This document shows, in pieces, positions 1 to 12,000 of a stretch of 64,000 nt of DNA; positions within the stretch are counted from its first letter, which is position 1; every line of letters begins with the position of its first letter. This DNA is from Pseudomonadota bacterium (GTDB lineage: Bacteria > Pseudomonadota > Gammaproteobacteria > Steroidobacterales > Steroidobacteraceae), in assembly GCA_025356075.1 (NCBI GenBank), contig JANXUT010000068.1, positions 124,001-188,000 on the forward strand, given 5' to 3'. A program made the translations under genes and the position numbers. The notes under the pieces were generated by a model that ran no database searches, was not told the DNA's origin, and saw nothing but the letters and a program-made list of their open reading frames with translations.

Positions 1-2617
<2,617 letters not shown>

Positions 2618-2774
2618 TTAGAACGCGCCCCCGCACACGTGCACGATGCGCCTGGAAATGCCGCGCCGATCGATCCCCTCCGCGGCCGCTGTCGGTCTCG
2701 GCACCGTCGCACGGACCGCCCGACGCGTTCGTTGCTCCACCGGATATCCACAGATCGGCCGAGCGCTTGAAGCG

Positions 2775-3842
2775 TCACTCGGCCCGGCGAATTCCACCGT
2801 GTTCCACGTGGAACAGCGCGCCCGGTTTCCCGAGTCCGGGCAGGTCCGGCCGGAGCGCCGTGACGAAGAGCTGCACGGGCAGCGTGCGCACGACGGCGAG
2901 GAGTCGACCGAGGTTGTCGGCGTCGAGCTCGGCCGCGGGATCGTCGAGCAGGAGGGCGCTCCGACCGGGATGGCGCGACTCCTGGACGCTCAGCTGGGCA
3001 AGCGTCAACGCCGCCGCCAGGAGCTTCTGCTGGCCCCTGGAGACGCGTTCCTTGGCGACGTGCCCGTCGACGCGGACGCTCACGTCGGCCCGGTGCGGCC
3101 CGACCTGGGTGGCTCCGTAGCGGCAGTCGCGCTCGAAGCTCCGGTCGATCGCTTCGCGCAGGGACTCCCCTGCCGTCCAGCCCGTCTGGTAGCTGAGACC
3201 GACCTCACCGCCCAGCAGCTGCCCGCCGAGGGCCTTGAGGACCGGCCCCAGAATATCAAGATATTCCAAGCGGATACGGGCGAGGCGGTCGCCCGTGGCA
3301 ATGAGCTCCGGGTCCCAGACCCGTGCCGTCCGCGGGTCGAGTCCGGGCTTAAGCGCGGCATTGCGCTGCCGGAGCGCCCGGTGGTACCGCTGCCAGGTAT
3401 CCATGAAGGTTGGTTCCACGTGGAACACGCCCCAATCAAGGAAGCGCCGCCGGCGGTGAGGTCCGTCCTCGAGGAGCTTGTGGATCTCGGGGTCGATGAT
3501 GAGCGGCGGGAAGTGCGCCGCGAGCTCCGCGGCACCGGCCGCCGGCTGGCCCCCGATCCGGATGTCCGCCGACTGGCGAGTCCCGCCGACGCCGAGGACG
3601 GTTGTCAGGCCCCCGCTCTCGACCCAGCCGACCACGCGGAAGGCCGTTTCGCCCTGCCGGACGAGCTTTGAGAACCCGCGGGTGCGGAACGACCGGCCGC
3701 GACCCAGCAGGAACAGGGCCTCGAGCAGGCTCGTCTTGCCCGAGGCGTTCGGGCCTACGAAGAGGTTATAAATCGGGTCGAGCGCGACATCGACTGCGTT
3801 CAGGCAGCGAAACTGCTCGACGGTGACCCGGGCGAGCGGCAT
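2775..3842 (-). CDS. recF: DNA replication and repair protein RecF
   Basis: SMC-like ATPase that helps load RecA at single-strand gaps. The 355-residue product has Walker A GPNASGKT at residues 30-37, an ABC-like signature region (VSRGQQKLLAAALTLAQ) and Walker B with the D-loop (ALLLDDPAAELD). I chose the start MPLARVTVEQ at 3842, 8 bp after the dnaN stop, instead of an in-frame start further up that would overlap dnaN by over 60 bp; the family begins with this type of strand. It is downstream of dnaN and dnaA in the usual dnaA-dnaN-recF-gyrB order. Two parS palindromes sit inside the gene, each encoding the tetrapeptide FHVE, one of them near the C-terminus. Confidence 0.95.
   Translation of the reverse strand: MPLARVTVEQFRCLNAVDVALDPIYNLFVGPNASGKTSLLEALFLLGRGRSFRTRGFSKLVRQGETAFRVVGWVESGGLTTVLGVGGTRQSADIRIGGQPAAGAAELAAHFPPLIIDPEIHKLLEDGPHRRRRFLDWGVFHVEPTFMDTWQRYHRALRQRNAALKPGLDPRTARVWDPELIATGDRLARIRLEYLDILGPVLKALGGQLLGGEVGLSYQTGWTAGESLREAIDRSFERDCRYGATQVGPHRADVSVRVDGHVAKERVSRGQQKLLAAALTLAQLSVQESRHPGRSALLLDDPAAELDADNLGRLLAVVRTLPVQLFVTALRPDLPGLGKPGALFHVEHGGIRRAE
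2800..2815. promoter_or_regulatory. parS: parS centromere site 1
   Basis: TGTTCCACGTGGAACA, a perfect 16-bp palindrome, matches the chromosomal parS consensus recognised by ParB in Pseudomonas and relatives. It lies within the 3' end of recF, about 2.3 kb from the candidate origin, and a parA-parB pair is encoded at 57939-59659. ParB would nucleate here and spread with CTP. Confidence 0.9.
3412..3427. promoter_or_regulatory. parS: parS centromere site 2
   Basis: GGTTCCACGTGGAACA, identical to site 1 except for the first base; the inner 14-bp palindrome is perfect. It is inside recF, 612 bp from site 1. Paired parS copies close to oriC are typical of chromosomal Par systems. Confidence 0.87.
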
Positions 3843-3850
3843 GCCCTCGG

Positions 3851-4945
3851 CTAGAGGCGCATGGGCATCACGACGTAGCGGCTCGCTCCACCGCCCGGCG
3901 CGCGGACGAGGCAACTGCTATTGGCGTCGGTGAGGCCAACCTCAACCTCGGCCCCGTCGATCGCGGCGAGCGCATCGAGGAGGTAATTGACGTTGAATCC
4001 GACCTCGAACTCCTCGCCCTGGTAGACGACTTCAACTTCGTCCTCGGCCTCTTCCTGTTCGGGATTGTGAGCCGTCAGGACGAGGAGGTTCTGCTTGAGC
4101 GCCAGCCGGATGCCACGGTACTTCTCGTTCGAGAGGATCGCGGTCCGCTGCAGCGCGCGCCTGAGCGCCTCGCGGTCCGCCTTGACGATACGACCGGGGT
4201 TCGCGGGTATAACGCGGCCGTACTCCGGGAAACGTCCGTCAATCAGCTTCGAAGTGAAGCGAATATCGCCTAACGTGATCCGGATGTGATTGCTGCCGAC
4301 CTGGACGGCAACCGGGCCCTCGGCGCCGAGCAGACGCTGCAGTTCAAGGACGCCCTTGCGCGGCACGATCACCTGTTGAGTACCCGACTTGGTCACGAGC
4401 TCCATCTCGCACATTGCCAGACGATGACCGTCGGTCGCGACCGTTCGAAGCATTTTCCCGTCCGATTCCAGCAACATACCGTTGAGGTAATAACGGACAT
4501 CCTGCTGCGCCATCGAAAAATGCGTCTTGTCGATCAGGCGCTTCAACGCCGCCTGCTCGACCTGGAAGGAGAGCTGCGAGTGGATCTCCTCGATGGACGG
4601 GAAGTCCGCGGCAGGGAGCGTCGTCAGCGAGAAGCGGCTCTTCCCGGCCTTGATCGAGGCCTTCTCACCCTCGAGCGTGAAGACGACCGCGACCTTGTCG
4701 GGAAGCGCCCGGACGATGTCCAGGAATTTCCGCCCCGGTACCGTTACCTCCCCGGCCTGCTGGACGGTGACGTCGGCGCCGGCGACGAGTTCGACCTCGA
4801 GGTCCGTCGCCGTGATCGCGAGCCGGCCGTTCTTAACCGACAGGAGCACGTTCGCAAGGATCGGCATCGTCTGGCGTCTTTCGACTACCCCGATGACTGC
4901 CTGCAGTGGCTCGAGGATTTTTTCCCGGTCGGTCGTGAATTTCAT
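3851..4945 (-). CDS. dnaN: DNA polymerase III sliding clamp (beta subunit)
   Basis: Ring-shaped processivity clamp that tethers DNA polymerase III and other polymerases to DNA. The 364-residue product has the usual length, starting MKFTTDREKILEPLQAVIGV with RRQTMPILANVLL shortly after and ending with the canonical VVMPMRL. The three repeated clamp domains are intact, with no break in frame. It is transcribed away from the candidate origin, and its start codon borders the dnaA-dnaN gap that carries DnaA-box-like sequences. Eight bases separate it from recF, so the two are probably co-transcribed and translated in tandem. Confidence 0.97.
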   Translation of the reverse strand: MKFTTDREKILEPLQAVIGVVERRQTMPILANVLLSVKNGRLAITATDLEVELVAGADVTVQQAGEVTVPGRKFLDIVRALPDKVAVVFTLEGEKASIKAGKSRFSLTTLPAADFPSIEEIHSQLSFQVEQAALKRLIDKTHFSMAQQDVRYYLNGMLLESDGKMLRTVATDGHRLAMCEMELVTKSGTQQVIVPRKGVLELQRLLGAEGPVAVQVGSNHIRITLGDIRFTSKLIDGRFPEYGRVIPANPGRIVKADREALRRALQRTAILSNEKYRGIRLALKQNLLVLTAHNPEQEEAEDEVEVVYQGEEFEVGFNVNYLLDALAAIDGAEVEVGLTDANSSCLVRAPGGGASRYVVMPMRL

Positions 4946-5211
4946 CGCATCACCTTCGGTATCGCATCGCCTCTCGAGGCGCGCTCTGTTCCTAATAGTC
5001 TTGGTTGAGTATCTAGGAATACAGATAGCTGCTGTAGCAGCTAGTCATGGCGTATTCACTGGATAACCCAGAAAAACCGAGCGCCCACCCGTGCTTGTGG
5101 CAATGACAGGTCTCTGGATAGATCGGCTTGAGGCATCGCGCAGGCTGTGGGACTCGTGTGGATATCTTGCCACGGTTTGCGCCCCGCCAAGCGCCGCACA
5201 GGTTGTCCACA
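4946..5211. other. oriC: Candidate origin of replication (oriC), dnaA-dnaN gap
   Basis: The 266-bp gap holds an AT-richer stretch (about 4988-5080) in otherwise GC-rich DNA and DnaA-box-like sequences: ATATCCACA on the minus strand at 5157-5165 (8 of 9 to TTATCCACA), TTGTCCACA at 5203-5211 (8 of 9) and a weaker TTATCCAGT on the minus strand at 5058-5066. An 18-bp inverted repeat, TAGCTGCT-GT-AGCAGCTA, is at 5026-5043. The position between dnaA and dnaN, next to parS sites, and the switch of coding strand at dnaA support an origin. The dnaA-rpmH gap is the alternative but shows no convincing boxes. The region also likely contains the dnaN promoter. Confidence 0.65.
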
Positions 5212-6606
5212 TCAGTTCGTCAGGGTTCTCAACAGGTTTGAGAAATCCTCGGCCATGCGCCGCTCGATCTCCCGCAATTCCTTGATCCGCTTGCAGGCGT
5301 GCAGCACCGTCGTGTGATCGCGGCCACCGAAGGCATCGCCGATCTCCGGGAGCGAGTGGTTGGTCAGCTCCTTGGCGAGCGCCATGGCCATTTGCCGGGG
5401 ACGTGCGATCGACCGACTGCGGCGCTTGGAAAGCAGATCGGCGACGCGGATCTTGTAGTACTCGGCGACGGTCTTCTGGATGTTATCGATCGTGACCAGC
5501 TTTTCCTGGAGGGCGAGGAGGTCGCGCAGTGCCTCCTTGGCGAAGTCGAGCGTGATCGGTCGGCCGGTGAATTCCGCGTTCGCGGCGACGCGCCTTAGCG
5601 CTCCCTCGAGCTCGCGGACGTTCGAACGAATGCGCTTCGCGATGAAAAAGGCTACTTCTTCCGGCAAATCCACGCGCGCCTGCTGCGCCTTCGACATGAG
5701 GATGGCAACACAGGTCTCGAGCTCCGGCGGATCGATCGAGACCGTCAGCCCCCAGCCGAAGCGCGATTTCAGCCGCTCCTCGAGCCCGGTGACCTCCTTC
5801 GGGTAGCGATCGCAGGTGAGGATCACCTGCTGCTGGCCCTCGAGGAGCGCGTTGAAGGTGTGGAAGAACTCCTCCTGCGAGCGCTCCTTGCCGGCAAAGA
5901 ACTGGATGTCATCGATGAGCAGCGCATCGAGCGTCCGGTACGCCTGCTTGAAGTCCGCGATGCTGTTGTGCTGCAGCGCCCGCACCATGTCGCCGACGAA
6001 GCGCTCGGAATGGACGTAGGCGACGCGCGCCTGCGGCCGCTTGGCCCGCATGGCATTGGCGACGGCGTGCATGAGGTGGGTCTTGCCGAGGCCGACGCCG
6101 CCGTAGACGAACAGCGGGTTGTACGCACGCCCGGAGTTGTCGGCGACCTGTCTGGCGGCGGCCTTGGCGAGCTGGTTGCTCTTGCCCTCGACGAAGTTGT
6201 CGAAGGTGAACTCGGGGTTCACGCGCGCGCCGATGACGATGGGCTCGGAGCGGGTGCTGCGCACACCGCCGAAGGAGCCCCCCGCCGGGGCGACCATCGG
6301 GGCCGCGACGGCGGCCTCGGCCAGCTGCACCGGGACGGCTACCGGGCGCGTGCCGACCTCGAGCACGACCTGGGGCGGCTCGGTGCCGCCGCGATTGAGC
6401 TTGCCGCGCAGGAGCTCGGCGATCCGCTCGAGCAGGTTCTGCCGGATCCAGTCGACGACGAACCGGTTCGGAGCCAGGAGCCGGATGACGCTGCCTTCGT
6501 CGACGGCCTGCAGCGGCCGTACCCAGACGTTGAACAGCTGCTCGGGCACCTCGGCCTCGAGTTGCCGCACACACTCGATCCAGGGGCTGACCTCGGCCAT
6601 GGACAT
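5212..6606 (-). CDS. dnaA: Chromosomal replication initiator DnaA
   Basis: AAA+ ATPase that binds DnaA boxes and unwinds oriC. The 464-residue product shows domain I at the N-terminus ([20 protein letters not shown]), a low-complexity linker, Walker [11 protein letters not shown] near residue 168, Walker [14 protein letters not shown], and the domain IV DNA-binding signature [15 protein letters not shown] near the C-terminus. Length and all motifs are normal. It heads the minus-strand replication block, and its stop codon lies directly against a DnaA-box-like sequence at 5203-5211, hinting at autoregulation or origin function downstream of the gene. The start MSMAEVSPW is chosen by family similarity; a second Met two codons in is possible. 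Confidence 0.97.
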   Translation of the reverse strand: MSMAEVSPWIECVRQLEAEVPEQLFNVWVRPLQAVDEGSVIRLLAPNRFVVDWIRQNLLERIAELLRGKLNRGGTEPPQVVLEVGTRPVAVPVQLAEAAVAAPMVAPAGGSFGGVRSTRSEPIVIGARVNPEFTFDNFVEGKSNQLAKAAARQVADNSGRAYNPLFVYGGVGLGKTHLMHAVANAMRAKRPQARVAYVHSERFVGDMVRALQHNSIADFKQAYRTLDALLIDDIQFFAGKERSQEEFFHTFNALLEGQQQVILTCDRYPKEVTGLEERLKSRFGWGLTVSIDPPELETCVAILMSKAQQARVDLPEEVAFFIAKRIRSNVRELEGALRRVAANAEFTGRPITLDFAKEALRDLLALQEKLVTIDNIQKTVAEYYKIRVADLLSKRRSRSIARPRQMAMALAKELTNHSLPEIGDAFGGRDHTTVLHACKRIKELREIERRMAEDFSNLLRTLTN

Positions 6607-6649
6607 ACGGCGGCTCGTGGCGCGGGTGGTCTAAAAAAGGGGGAGGGAG

Positions 6650-6676
6650 TCTATACCGCGTGTCGGCGCGATGTAA
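6650..6676 (-). promoter_or_regulatory. Possible dnaA promoter
   Basis: On the minus strand, TTACAT (6671-6676) and TATAGA (6650-6655) are separated by 15 bp, 44 bp upstream of the dnaA start. Both hexamers resemble sigma70 elements, but the spacing is short. Weak support. Confidence 0.35.
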
Positions 6677-6720
6677 CGCCGCGAGCGGAGGGCGAGGATA
6701 CGCCCGGGCCGGCCCGAGCG

Positions 6721-6749
6721 TTGACATCGAATGGTCCTCCACGTACATT
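6721..6749 (+). promoter_or_regulatory. Sigma70-type promoter of rpmH
   Basis: TTGACA at 6721-6726 and TACATT at 6744-6749 are separated by exactly 17 bp, 53 bp upstream of the rpmH start. A perfect -35 hexamer and ideal spacing suit a ribosomal-protein operon promoter that would drive rpmH-rnpA-yidD-yidC. Confidence 0.8.
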
Positions 6750-6801
6750 GCGCGGCTCGCGCCGTTCCGGCATCTCCCTGTTTTCTCTGGATGATTTTCC
6801 C

Positions 6802-6942
6802 ATGGCGACCAAGCGCACATATCAGCCGAGCAAGGTCAAACGCGCCCGTACGCACGGCTTCCGTGCGCGCATGGCCGACAAGAAGGGCCGCCAGGTACTG
6901 GCGCGTCGTCGTGCGAAGGGCCGCAAGCGCCTGATTCCCTGA
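6802..6942 (+). CDS. rpmH: 50S ribosomal protein L34
   Basis: Small, very basic protein of the large ribosomal subunit. The 46-residue product carries the family signature: [20 protein letters not shown] at the start, then [21 protein letters not shown]. The start ATG at 6802 lies 53 bp after a strong promoter. It is first in the conserved rpmH-rnpA-yidD-yidC order, with rnpA starting 47 bp after its stop. Confidence 0.98.
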   Translation: MATKRTYQPSKVKRARTHGFRARMADKKGRQVLARRRAKGRKRLIP

Positions 6943-6989
6943 GCGCTGGCGCCCAGACGCCCGCGCGCGGCGCCGAACCCCGGCTCGCC

Positions 6990-7364
6990 GTGATCCACCC
7001 GCACCGCTTCCGACCCTGTCACCGGCTCCACAGCCCGGCGGACTTCCAGCGCGTGTACAAGGGCGGCAAGCGAGCAGGAGACGGACTCTTCGCAGTGAAC
7101 GCACTCGCCAACAGCCTTGGCTTTGCCCGCCTCGGCATGTCCGTCAGCACCCGCACCGTCGGCAACGCCGTCCGGCGTAACCGAGTCCGGCGGATCATCC
7201 GCGAGGTATTCCGCGAGCGCCACGCCGAACTCCCGCCGGTCGACCTCGTCGTCACGAGCCGCCCGGGCGCCCGCGATGCCGCCCGTCCGGCCATCGTGAC
7301 GAGCCTCGAGCGACTGATCGAGCGCGCCCTGCCGCCAGCGCCGCCCGTGGCAACGCCCGCATGA
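6990..7364 (+). CDS. rnpA: Ribonuclease P protein component
   Basis: Protein cofactor of RNase P, which matures the 5' ends of tRNAs. The product of 124 residues starts at a GTG ([20 protein letters not shown]) and contains the RNR signature [19 protein letters not shown] around residues 56-74. The C-terminal tail is Pro/Ala rich. Its stop overlaps the yidD start by four bases (ATGA), which suggests translational coupling. Start choice rests on family similarity; no earlier in-frame ATG is compelling. Confidence 0.94.
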   Translation: MIHPHRFRPCHRLHSPADFQRVYKGGKRAGDGLFAVNALANSLGFARLGMSVSTRTVGNAVRRNRVRRIIREVFRERHAELPPVDLVVTSRPGARDAARPAIVTSLERLIERALPPAPPVATPA

Positions 7365-7642
7365 CGGTACGGCTTTCACCGCTCGCCTGGCTCATGCGGC
7401 TCCTCGTGCTCGCCTACCGCTACGGGCTGAGTCCGCTCCTCGGGCCCCGCTGCCGCTTCTACCCGAGCTGCTCGGCCTACGCGCTCGAGGCGATCGAACA
7501 GCACGGCGCCCTCCGCGGCGGTTGGCTGTCGCTGCGACGACTACTTCGGTGCCATCCGTGGCACCCCGGCGGCTACGATGCCGTGCCCGAGCGCGACGCC
7601 GCGGGCCGCCACACTCACTGCAAGAGCCCGCTCCATGGATAA
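7361..7642 (+). CDS. yidD: Membrane protein insertion efficiency factor YidD
   Basis: Small amphipathic membrane-associated protein thought to help YidC and Sec insert inner-membrane proteins. The 93-residue product has the family hallmarks [20 protein letters not shown] with the paired cysteines, [14 protein letters not shown] and [14 protein letters not shown]. It overlaps rnpA by 4 bp and yidC by 8 bp, the usual compact arrangement. No unusual features. Confidence 0.95.
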   Translation: MTVRLSPLAWLMRLLVLAYRYGLSPLLGPRCRFYPSCSAYALEAIEQHGALRGGWLSLRRLLRCHPWHPGGYDAVPERDAAGRHTHCKSPLHG

Positions 7643-9371
7643 CCAGCGCCTGTTCCCCTGGCTAGCCCTCGCGGCGATGCTGTTCCTGAACTACGAGGCC
7701 TGGCAGCACGACTACCCGGCGCCGGCCGTGGCTGCCCCGGTCACGGCGACCACTGCCGCGGCGCCGGGTGCCACCTCGACCACGCCCGCCGCCGGCGCGG
7801 ACGACCTCCCGGCGCTGCCGACGCCGGCCGCCGCACCTTCGCCGGCAACGGCCGCCGCCGCGACGCCCGCGAACCCCGCGGGCACCGCGACCATCGAGGC
7901 GCCAGGCACGTCGGCGACCGCCGGGCCGCTCGTGCACGTGAGGACGGACGTCCTCGACCTTGAGATCGCAACGCAGGGCGCGGAGATCCGCAGCGCCAAG
8001 CTCCTCGCCTACACGAAGCAGAAAGACGACCCGACCGATCACGTGCAGATGTTCAACGACGGCGTGACGGGCGACCTGAGCCTCTTCCAGTGGGGCCTTC
8101 GCACCGGCGGGACGGAGCCTGAACCGAACCACAAGGCGATCTTCACGGCCGCCGCGAGCGACTACACGCTGAAAGACGGTGACGCCGAGCTCAGCGTCCC
8201 GCTCACCTGGGCCAATGGCGCGGGGCTCACCGTCACGCGGACCCTGAAGTTGAAGCGCGGCGCCTACTCGATCGAACTCGACCAGCACATCGAGAACGCG
8301 GGCACCACCGCCTTCGCGGCGCACGACTACGCGCGCATCGTCCGTCACTGGCAGCACGTCGAGACCTCGTTCTGGAACCGCGATCCGGAACTCACGGCAT
8401 TCCGGGGCCCGGTGTTCTCGGATGGCACCAAGATCCAGAAGCTCAACGTCGAGAAGGCGGACGGCGATCGGCCGCCGAAGACGCCGATCGCGAACGGCTG
8501 GGCGGCGGCGATGCAACACTACTTCGTCGTCGCGGTCGTACCGGACCCGAAGGCGCCGCACAACTACGATCTCAACGTCGAACCCACGCGGTTCACCTTC
8601 ACGACCATCGGCCCCGAGACGAGCGTGGCGCCCGGCGCCTCCGCCGACATCCACTCGACGCTCTACATGGGCCCCAAGATCCAGCGCACGCTCGAGGCGA
8701 TCGCGCCGAAGCTCGACCGCACGACCGATTTCGGTGCGTTGACGATCATCGCGCAGCCGCTCTTTAAGCTGATGGCGTTCGTGCAGCGCATCGTCGGCAA
8801 CTGGGGCTTCACGATCATCATCGTGACGTTCCTGATCAAGCTCTGCTTCTATCCGCTCGCGCAGACGAGCGGCCGCTCGATGGCGAAGATGCGCCACCTC
8901 GCGCCGCGCATGAAGCAGATCCAGGAGCGCTACAAGGACGACCGCGAGCAGCTCGGCAAGCAGATGATGGAGCTCTACAAGCGCGAGAAGGTGAACCCGC
9001 TCGCCGGCTGCCTGCCCATCGTCGTGCAGATCCCGGTGTTCATCGCCTTCTACTGGGTGCTGCTCGAGAGCGTGGAACTCAGGCAGGCGCCCTTCATCGG
9101 CTGGGTGCACGACCTCTCGACCCGCGATCCCATCTTCGTGCTGCCGGCGCTCATGGGCATCGCGATGTTCGGCCAGTTCAAGCTGAACCCGGCGCCGCCG
9201 GATCCGATGCAGGCGAAGATCTTCGCGTTCATGCCGCTCGTGATGACGGCGATGATGGCGTTCTTCCCGTCCGGGCTCGTGCTCTACTGGATCACGAACA
9301 CGACGCTGTCGATCGCGCAGCAGTGGCGCATCAACAAGCTGGTCGAGACCGAAGGCAAGAAGCGCGCCTAG
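7635..9371 (+). CDS. yidC: Membrane protein insertase YidC
   Basis: Inserts and folds inner-membrane proteins, alone or with SecYEG. The 578-residue product starts [20 protein letters not shown], giving the first membrane segment, then an Ala/Pro-rich linker (about residues 25-95), a periplasmic beta-sandwich domain (about 100-360) and the conserved insertase core: [20 protein letters not shown], then the [16 protein letters not shown] cytoplasmic hairpin and further membrane segments. The start at 7635 sits inside the 3' end of yidD and matches the family N-terminus better than the in-frame ATG at 7578. The linker is unusually Ala/Pro/Thr rich but such linkers vary. Confidence 0.96.
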   Translation: MDNQRLFPWLALAAMLFLNYEAWQHDYPAPAVAAPVTATTAAAPGATSTTPAAGADDLPALPTPAAAPSPATAAAATPANPAGTATIEAPGTSATAGPLVHVRTDVLDLEIATQGAEIRSAKLLAYTKQKDDPTDHVQMFNDGVTGDLSLFQWGLRTGGTEPEPNHKAIFTAAASDYTLKDGDAELSVPLTWANGAGLTVTRTLKLKRGAYSIELDQHIENAGTTAFAAHDYARIVRHWQHVETSFWNRDPELTAFRGPVFSDGTKIQKLNVEKADGDRPPKTPIANGWAAAMQHYFVVAVVPDPKAPHNYDLNVEPTRFTFTTIGPETSVAPGASADIHSTLYMGPKIQRTLEAIAPKLDRTTDFGALTIIAQPLFKLMAFVQRIVGNWGFTIIIVTFLIKLCFYPLAQTSGRSMAKMRHLAPRMKQIQERYKDDREQLGKQMMELYKREKVNPLAGCLPIVVQIPVFIAFYWVLLESVELRQAPFIGWVHDLSTRDPIFVLPALMGIAMFGQFKLNPAPPDPMQAKIFAFMPLVMTAMMAFFPSGLVLYWITNTTLSIAQQWRINKLVETEGKKRA

Positions 9372-9448
9372 GCTCGGCGGTGGCGCCCGGCCCGACCGGG
9401 CACGTGCCGCCCCGCGAGCCCGCACGCAGCCGGGAGACGTTCACGACC

Positions 9449-10837
9449 GTGACTGACGGATCCCGAGACGCTTCCCGCCGGCCGGCGGCGGCACCCCCGC
9501 CCGACACGATCGCCGCGATCGCGACGCCGCCCGGCCACGGCGGTATCGGCATCGTGCGGGTTTCCGGATCCCTCGCGCGCCCGATTGCAGCAGGGATTCT
9601 CGGTGAGGTGCCGGAGCCGGGTCGTGCGGTCGTGCGGCGCTTTCGCGCCGCCGACGGGGACTCGATCGATGCGGGCGTCGCACTCCTCTATGCATCGCCA
9701 CGCTCGTTCACGGGCGAGGACGTGCTTGAGCTGCAAGGCCACGGCGGGCCGGTGGTGCTCGATCTACTCCTCGCGCGCTGCCTCGAGCTTGGCGCGCGTT
9801 CCGCGCGGGCGGGGGAATTCTCCGAGCGCGCCTTCCTCAACGACAAGCTCGACCTCGCCCAGGCCGAGGCCGTCGCGGACCTGATCGCGGCGGGCTCGGC
9901 GGAAGCCGCGCGCGCGGCGCTCAGGTCACTGACGGGGGAGTTCTCGGTGAGGGTCGAGGCGCTCTCGTCCGAGCTCATCGCGCTTCGCACCGAGGTCGAG
10001 GCCGCGATCGACTTTGCCGATGAGGAACTCGACCTGCCGGCGGAAGGCGCGATCGCCTCGCGCATCAGCCGCCTGCTGGCGGAATTCGCGGCGCTCGAGG
10101 CGACCGCCGAGCAAGGCAGGATCCTGCACGAGGGATTCACGCTCGTGATCGCGGGACGTCCCAATGCCGGGAAGTCGAGCCTTATGAACGTGCTCGCCGG
10201 CCACGAGGCGGCGATCGTGACCGCGATCCCGGGGACGACGCGCGATGTACTCCGGGAGCGCATCGATCTCGATGGCTTGCCGATCACGATCCTCGACACC
10301 GCGGGCCTAAGGGACAGCCCCGACGTCATCGAGGCAGAGGGCATCCGTCGCGCGCTCGGCGAAATCGGCCGCGCCGACCGCGTCCTCTACGTCGTCGACG
10401 CGGCGGATCCGGCCGCTCTCGAGGCGGTAAGCGCGGATCTCGCGCGGCTGCCCGCGGGCGTTCCGGTCAGCGTGCTGCTGAACAAGGTCGACATCGCCGC
10501 GGCGCGGGCGTCCGATCCCGCCGCCGTGCCGACGCTGCGCGTCTCGGCGCGCACCGGCGCGGGGCTCGATCTGCTGCGCGCGCACCTAAAGCACAGCGCC
10601 GGCTACCGGCCGATGGAAGCAGGTGTGTTCAGCGCGCGGCGGCGGCACCTCGATGCGCTCGGCCGTACGCGCCTGCACGTCGCGGCGGCCAAGGACGCGC
10701 TCGAGAGTAGCGACGGCAGCGAGCTCGTCGCGGAGGAGCTCAGGCTCGCCCACGATGCACTCGGCGAGATCAGCGGGCGGTTCACGAGCGAGGATCTGCT
10801 CGGGCGGATCTTCGCGAGCTTCTGCATCGGCAAGTAG
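9449..10837 (+). CDS. mnmE: tRNA modification GTPase MnmE
   Basis: With MnmG it builds the 5-carboxymethylaminomethyl group on the wobble uridine of certain tRNAs. Starting at GTG 9449 the product has 462 residues, close to the E. coli length. It has the N-terminal formyl-folate-binding fold (DTIAAIATPPGHGGIGIVRV), a G domain inserted in the helical domain (GRPNAGKSSLMN, TTRD, DTAGLRD, NKVD) and the invariant C-terminal FCIGK with its catalytic cysteine. An in-frame ATG at 9323 would overlap yidC by nearly 50 bp and lacks family similarity. The partner gene mnmG lies 24 kb away at 34578. Confidence 0.95.
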   Translation: MTDGSRDASRRPAAAPPPDTIAAIATPPGHGGIGIVRVSGSLARPIAAGILGEVPEPGRAVVRRFRAADGDSIDAGVALLYASPRSFTGEDVLELQGHGGPVVLDLLLARCLELGARSARAGEFSERAFLNDKLDLAQAEAVADLIAAGSAEAARAALRSLTGEFSVRVEALSSELIALRTEVEAAIDFADEELDLPAEGAIASRISRLLAEFAALEATAEQGRILHEGFTLVIAGRPNAGKSSLMNVLAGHEAAIVTAIPGTTRDVLRERIDLDGLPITILDTAGLRDSPDVIEAEGIRRALGEIGRADRVLYVVDAADPAALEAVSADLARLPAGVPVSVLLNKVDIAAARASDPAAVPTLRVSARTGAGLDLLRAHLKHSAGYRPMEAGVFSARRRHLDALGRTRLHVAAAKDALESSDGSELVAEELRLAHDALGEISGRFTSEDLLGRIFASFCIGK

Positions 10838-10922
10838 GCGCAGCGGTTCCGTGCGGCGATCAAACCCGATAACTTCCCATTAGATCCTTCGAATCTCCAC
10901 CGATCGCCGGGAGGGCGCTGCC

Positions 10923-11849
10923 TTGCCAACGGTTCATGTCGTGCGTGCTGTGAGCTACGTCCTGCTGATCTCGCTGGTGGCTGTCGCCGGGTGCAGTCCG
11001 GACGCCTCGCAGCTCAAGGTGACCTACGGCCCGTGGGAGCCATTGCACCAGGGCCCGGTTCCCGACGTGCCTCGATGTTCGGTCGATCGCGTCCTCAAGG
11101 AAGGTGGTGGGGCGGCGGTGGCACCGGGAACGATGGCGGAAGTGAGGCTGGTCACGACCTTTGGCGAGCGGCAGATCAACATCGCGGCCAAGGACAAGGT
11201 GCAGGATCTCGGGCGCTACTGGATCTACGTCGCGTTCGATAGTGACCAGCTTCCGGATCCGCAGCACACGCAAGTGCGCACCGCCGAGGACGCCGCTTCG
11301 CGGCTCTTCGGTGCCGGCAATGGGCGCCTGGCGGCGTCGCTGATTGGTCTCACGACGGGCGAGAAGCTCACCTTCCGCCCGTGCCCGAGCGGCAGCGATA
11401 GCAGCGGCAGCATCGTCGGGGGTGCCGGCGCCATTCCCTTCGGCGACTTCCAGCGCTACGTCGCGATGCGGCCGCTGGCCCGGGACCGCAGCGCCGTGAT
11501 CTTCGCGAAGACCGCGCAGCTCGACAACGAAACATCGATGGAGATCCTGCGCCTCTGCAAAGGGCACGCCGCGCAGCGTGCTGTCACGCTCGCTGACAGC
11601 ACGGAGATTTCCGTGGGGCACGACCTCGGGCGCAGCTACAAGACGTCGGAACCGCGCTGGGACTACTTGCGGGAGGCCCGCTGGAGCGGTGTGTGCAACG
11701 ACGGCAAACCGGTGCACTTTGACTACGGCCCCGTGGGCGTCGATCCGCCCGAAGGTGCATCGCGCGGCCTCGCCGTGTCCAGCCTGTTCGGACCGTGGGT
11801 GCGCAACGCCTGGGACACGATCGAGATGGGCGTGAGCCCGGGCGCCTGA
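10923..11849 (+). CDS. Uncharacterised lipoprotein, 308 residues
   Basis: Not recognised. The N-terminus (AVSYVLLISLVAVAGC) is a signal peptide with a good lipobox ending at Cys24, so the mature protein is probably lipid-anchored in the cell envelope. The rest is soluble, with no repeats or known motif that I can name; scattered cysteines (C52, C132 region, C220 region) could form disulphides. It follows mnmE by 85 bp on the same strand and is not obviously tied to its neighbours. Confidence is high for the coding region and for lipidation, none for function. Confidence 0.75.
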   Translation: MPTVHVVRAVSYVLLISLVAVAGCSPDASQLKVTYGPWEPLHQGPVPDVPRCSVDRVLKEGGGAAVAPGTMAEVRLVTTFGERQINIAAKDKVQDLGRYWIYVAFDSDQLPDPQHTQVRTAEDAASRLFGAGNGRLAASLIGLTTGEKLTFRPCPSGSDSSGSIVGGAGAIPFGDFQRYVAMRPLARDRSAVIFAKTAQLDNETSMEILRLCKGHAAQRAVTLADSTEISVGHDLGRSYKTSEPRWDYLREARWSGVCNDGKPVHFDYGPVGVDPPEGASRGLAVSSLFGPWVRNAWDTIEMGVSPGA

Positions 11850-12000
11850 TGGCCGACAGCCACTGGGCTGCGGACCGGCGTTGCGCAATGCGGGTGCCCG
11901 TGGGGGACCCCGCCGTCTCATCGACGGCAATCCGCCGCGCGGCTGCTCGTCGCAACGTCCACACGCGTGACGTCCAATGCAGAAAGAGCCCGGAGGCATC

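Noticed and set aside
5013-5210. 65-codon minus-strand open frame in the dnaA-dnaN gap
   Set aside because: No ribosome site or recognisable protein; the segment is better explained as the origin region.
7662-9425. 587-codon minus-strand open frame antisense to yidC
   Set aside because: It is very rich in Arg, His and Asp and has no recognisable domain; the plus strand encodes a complete YidC.
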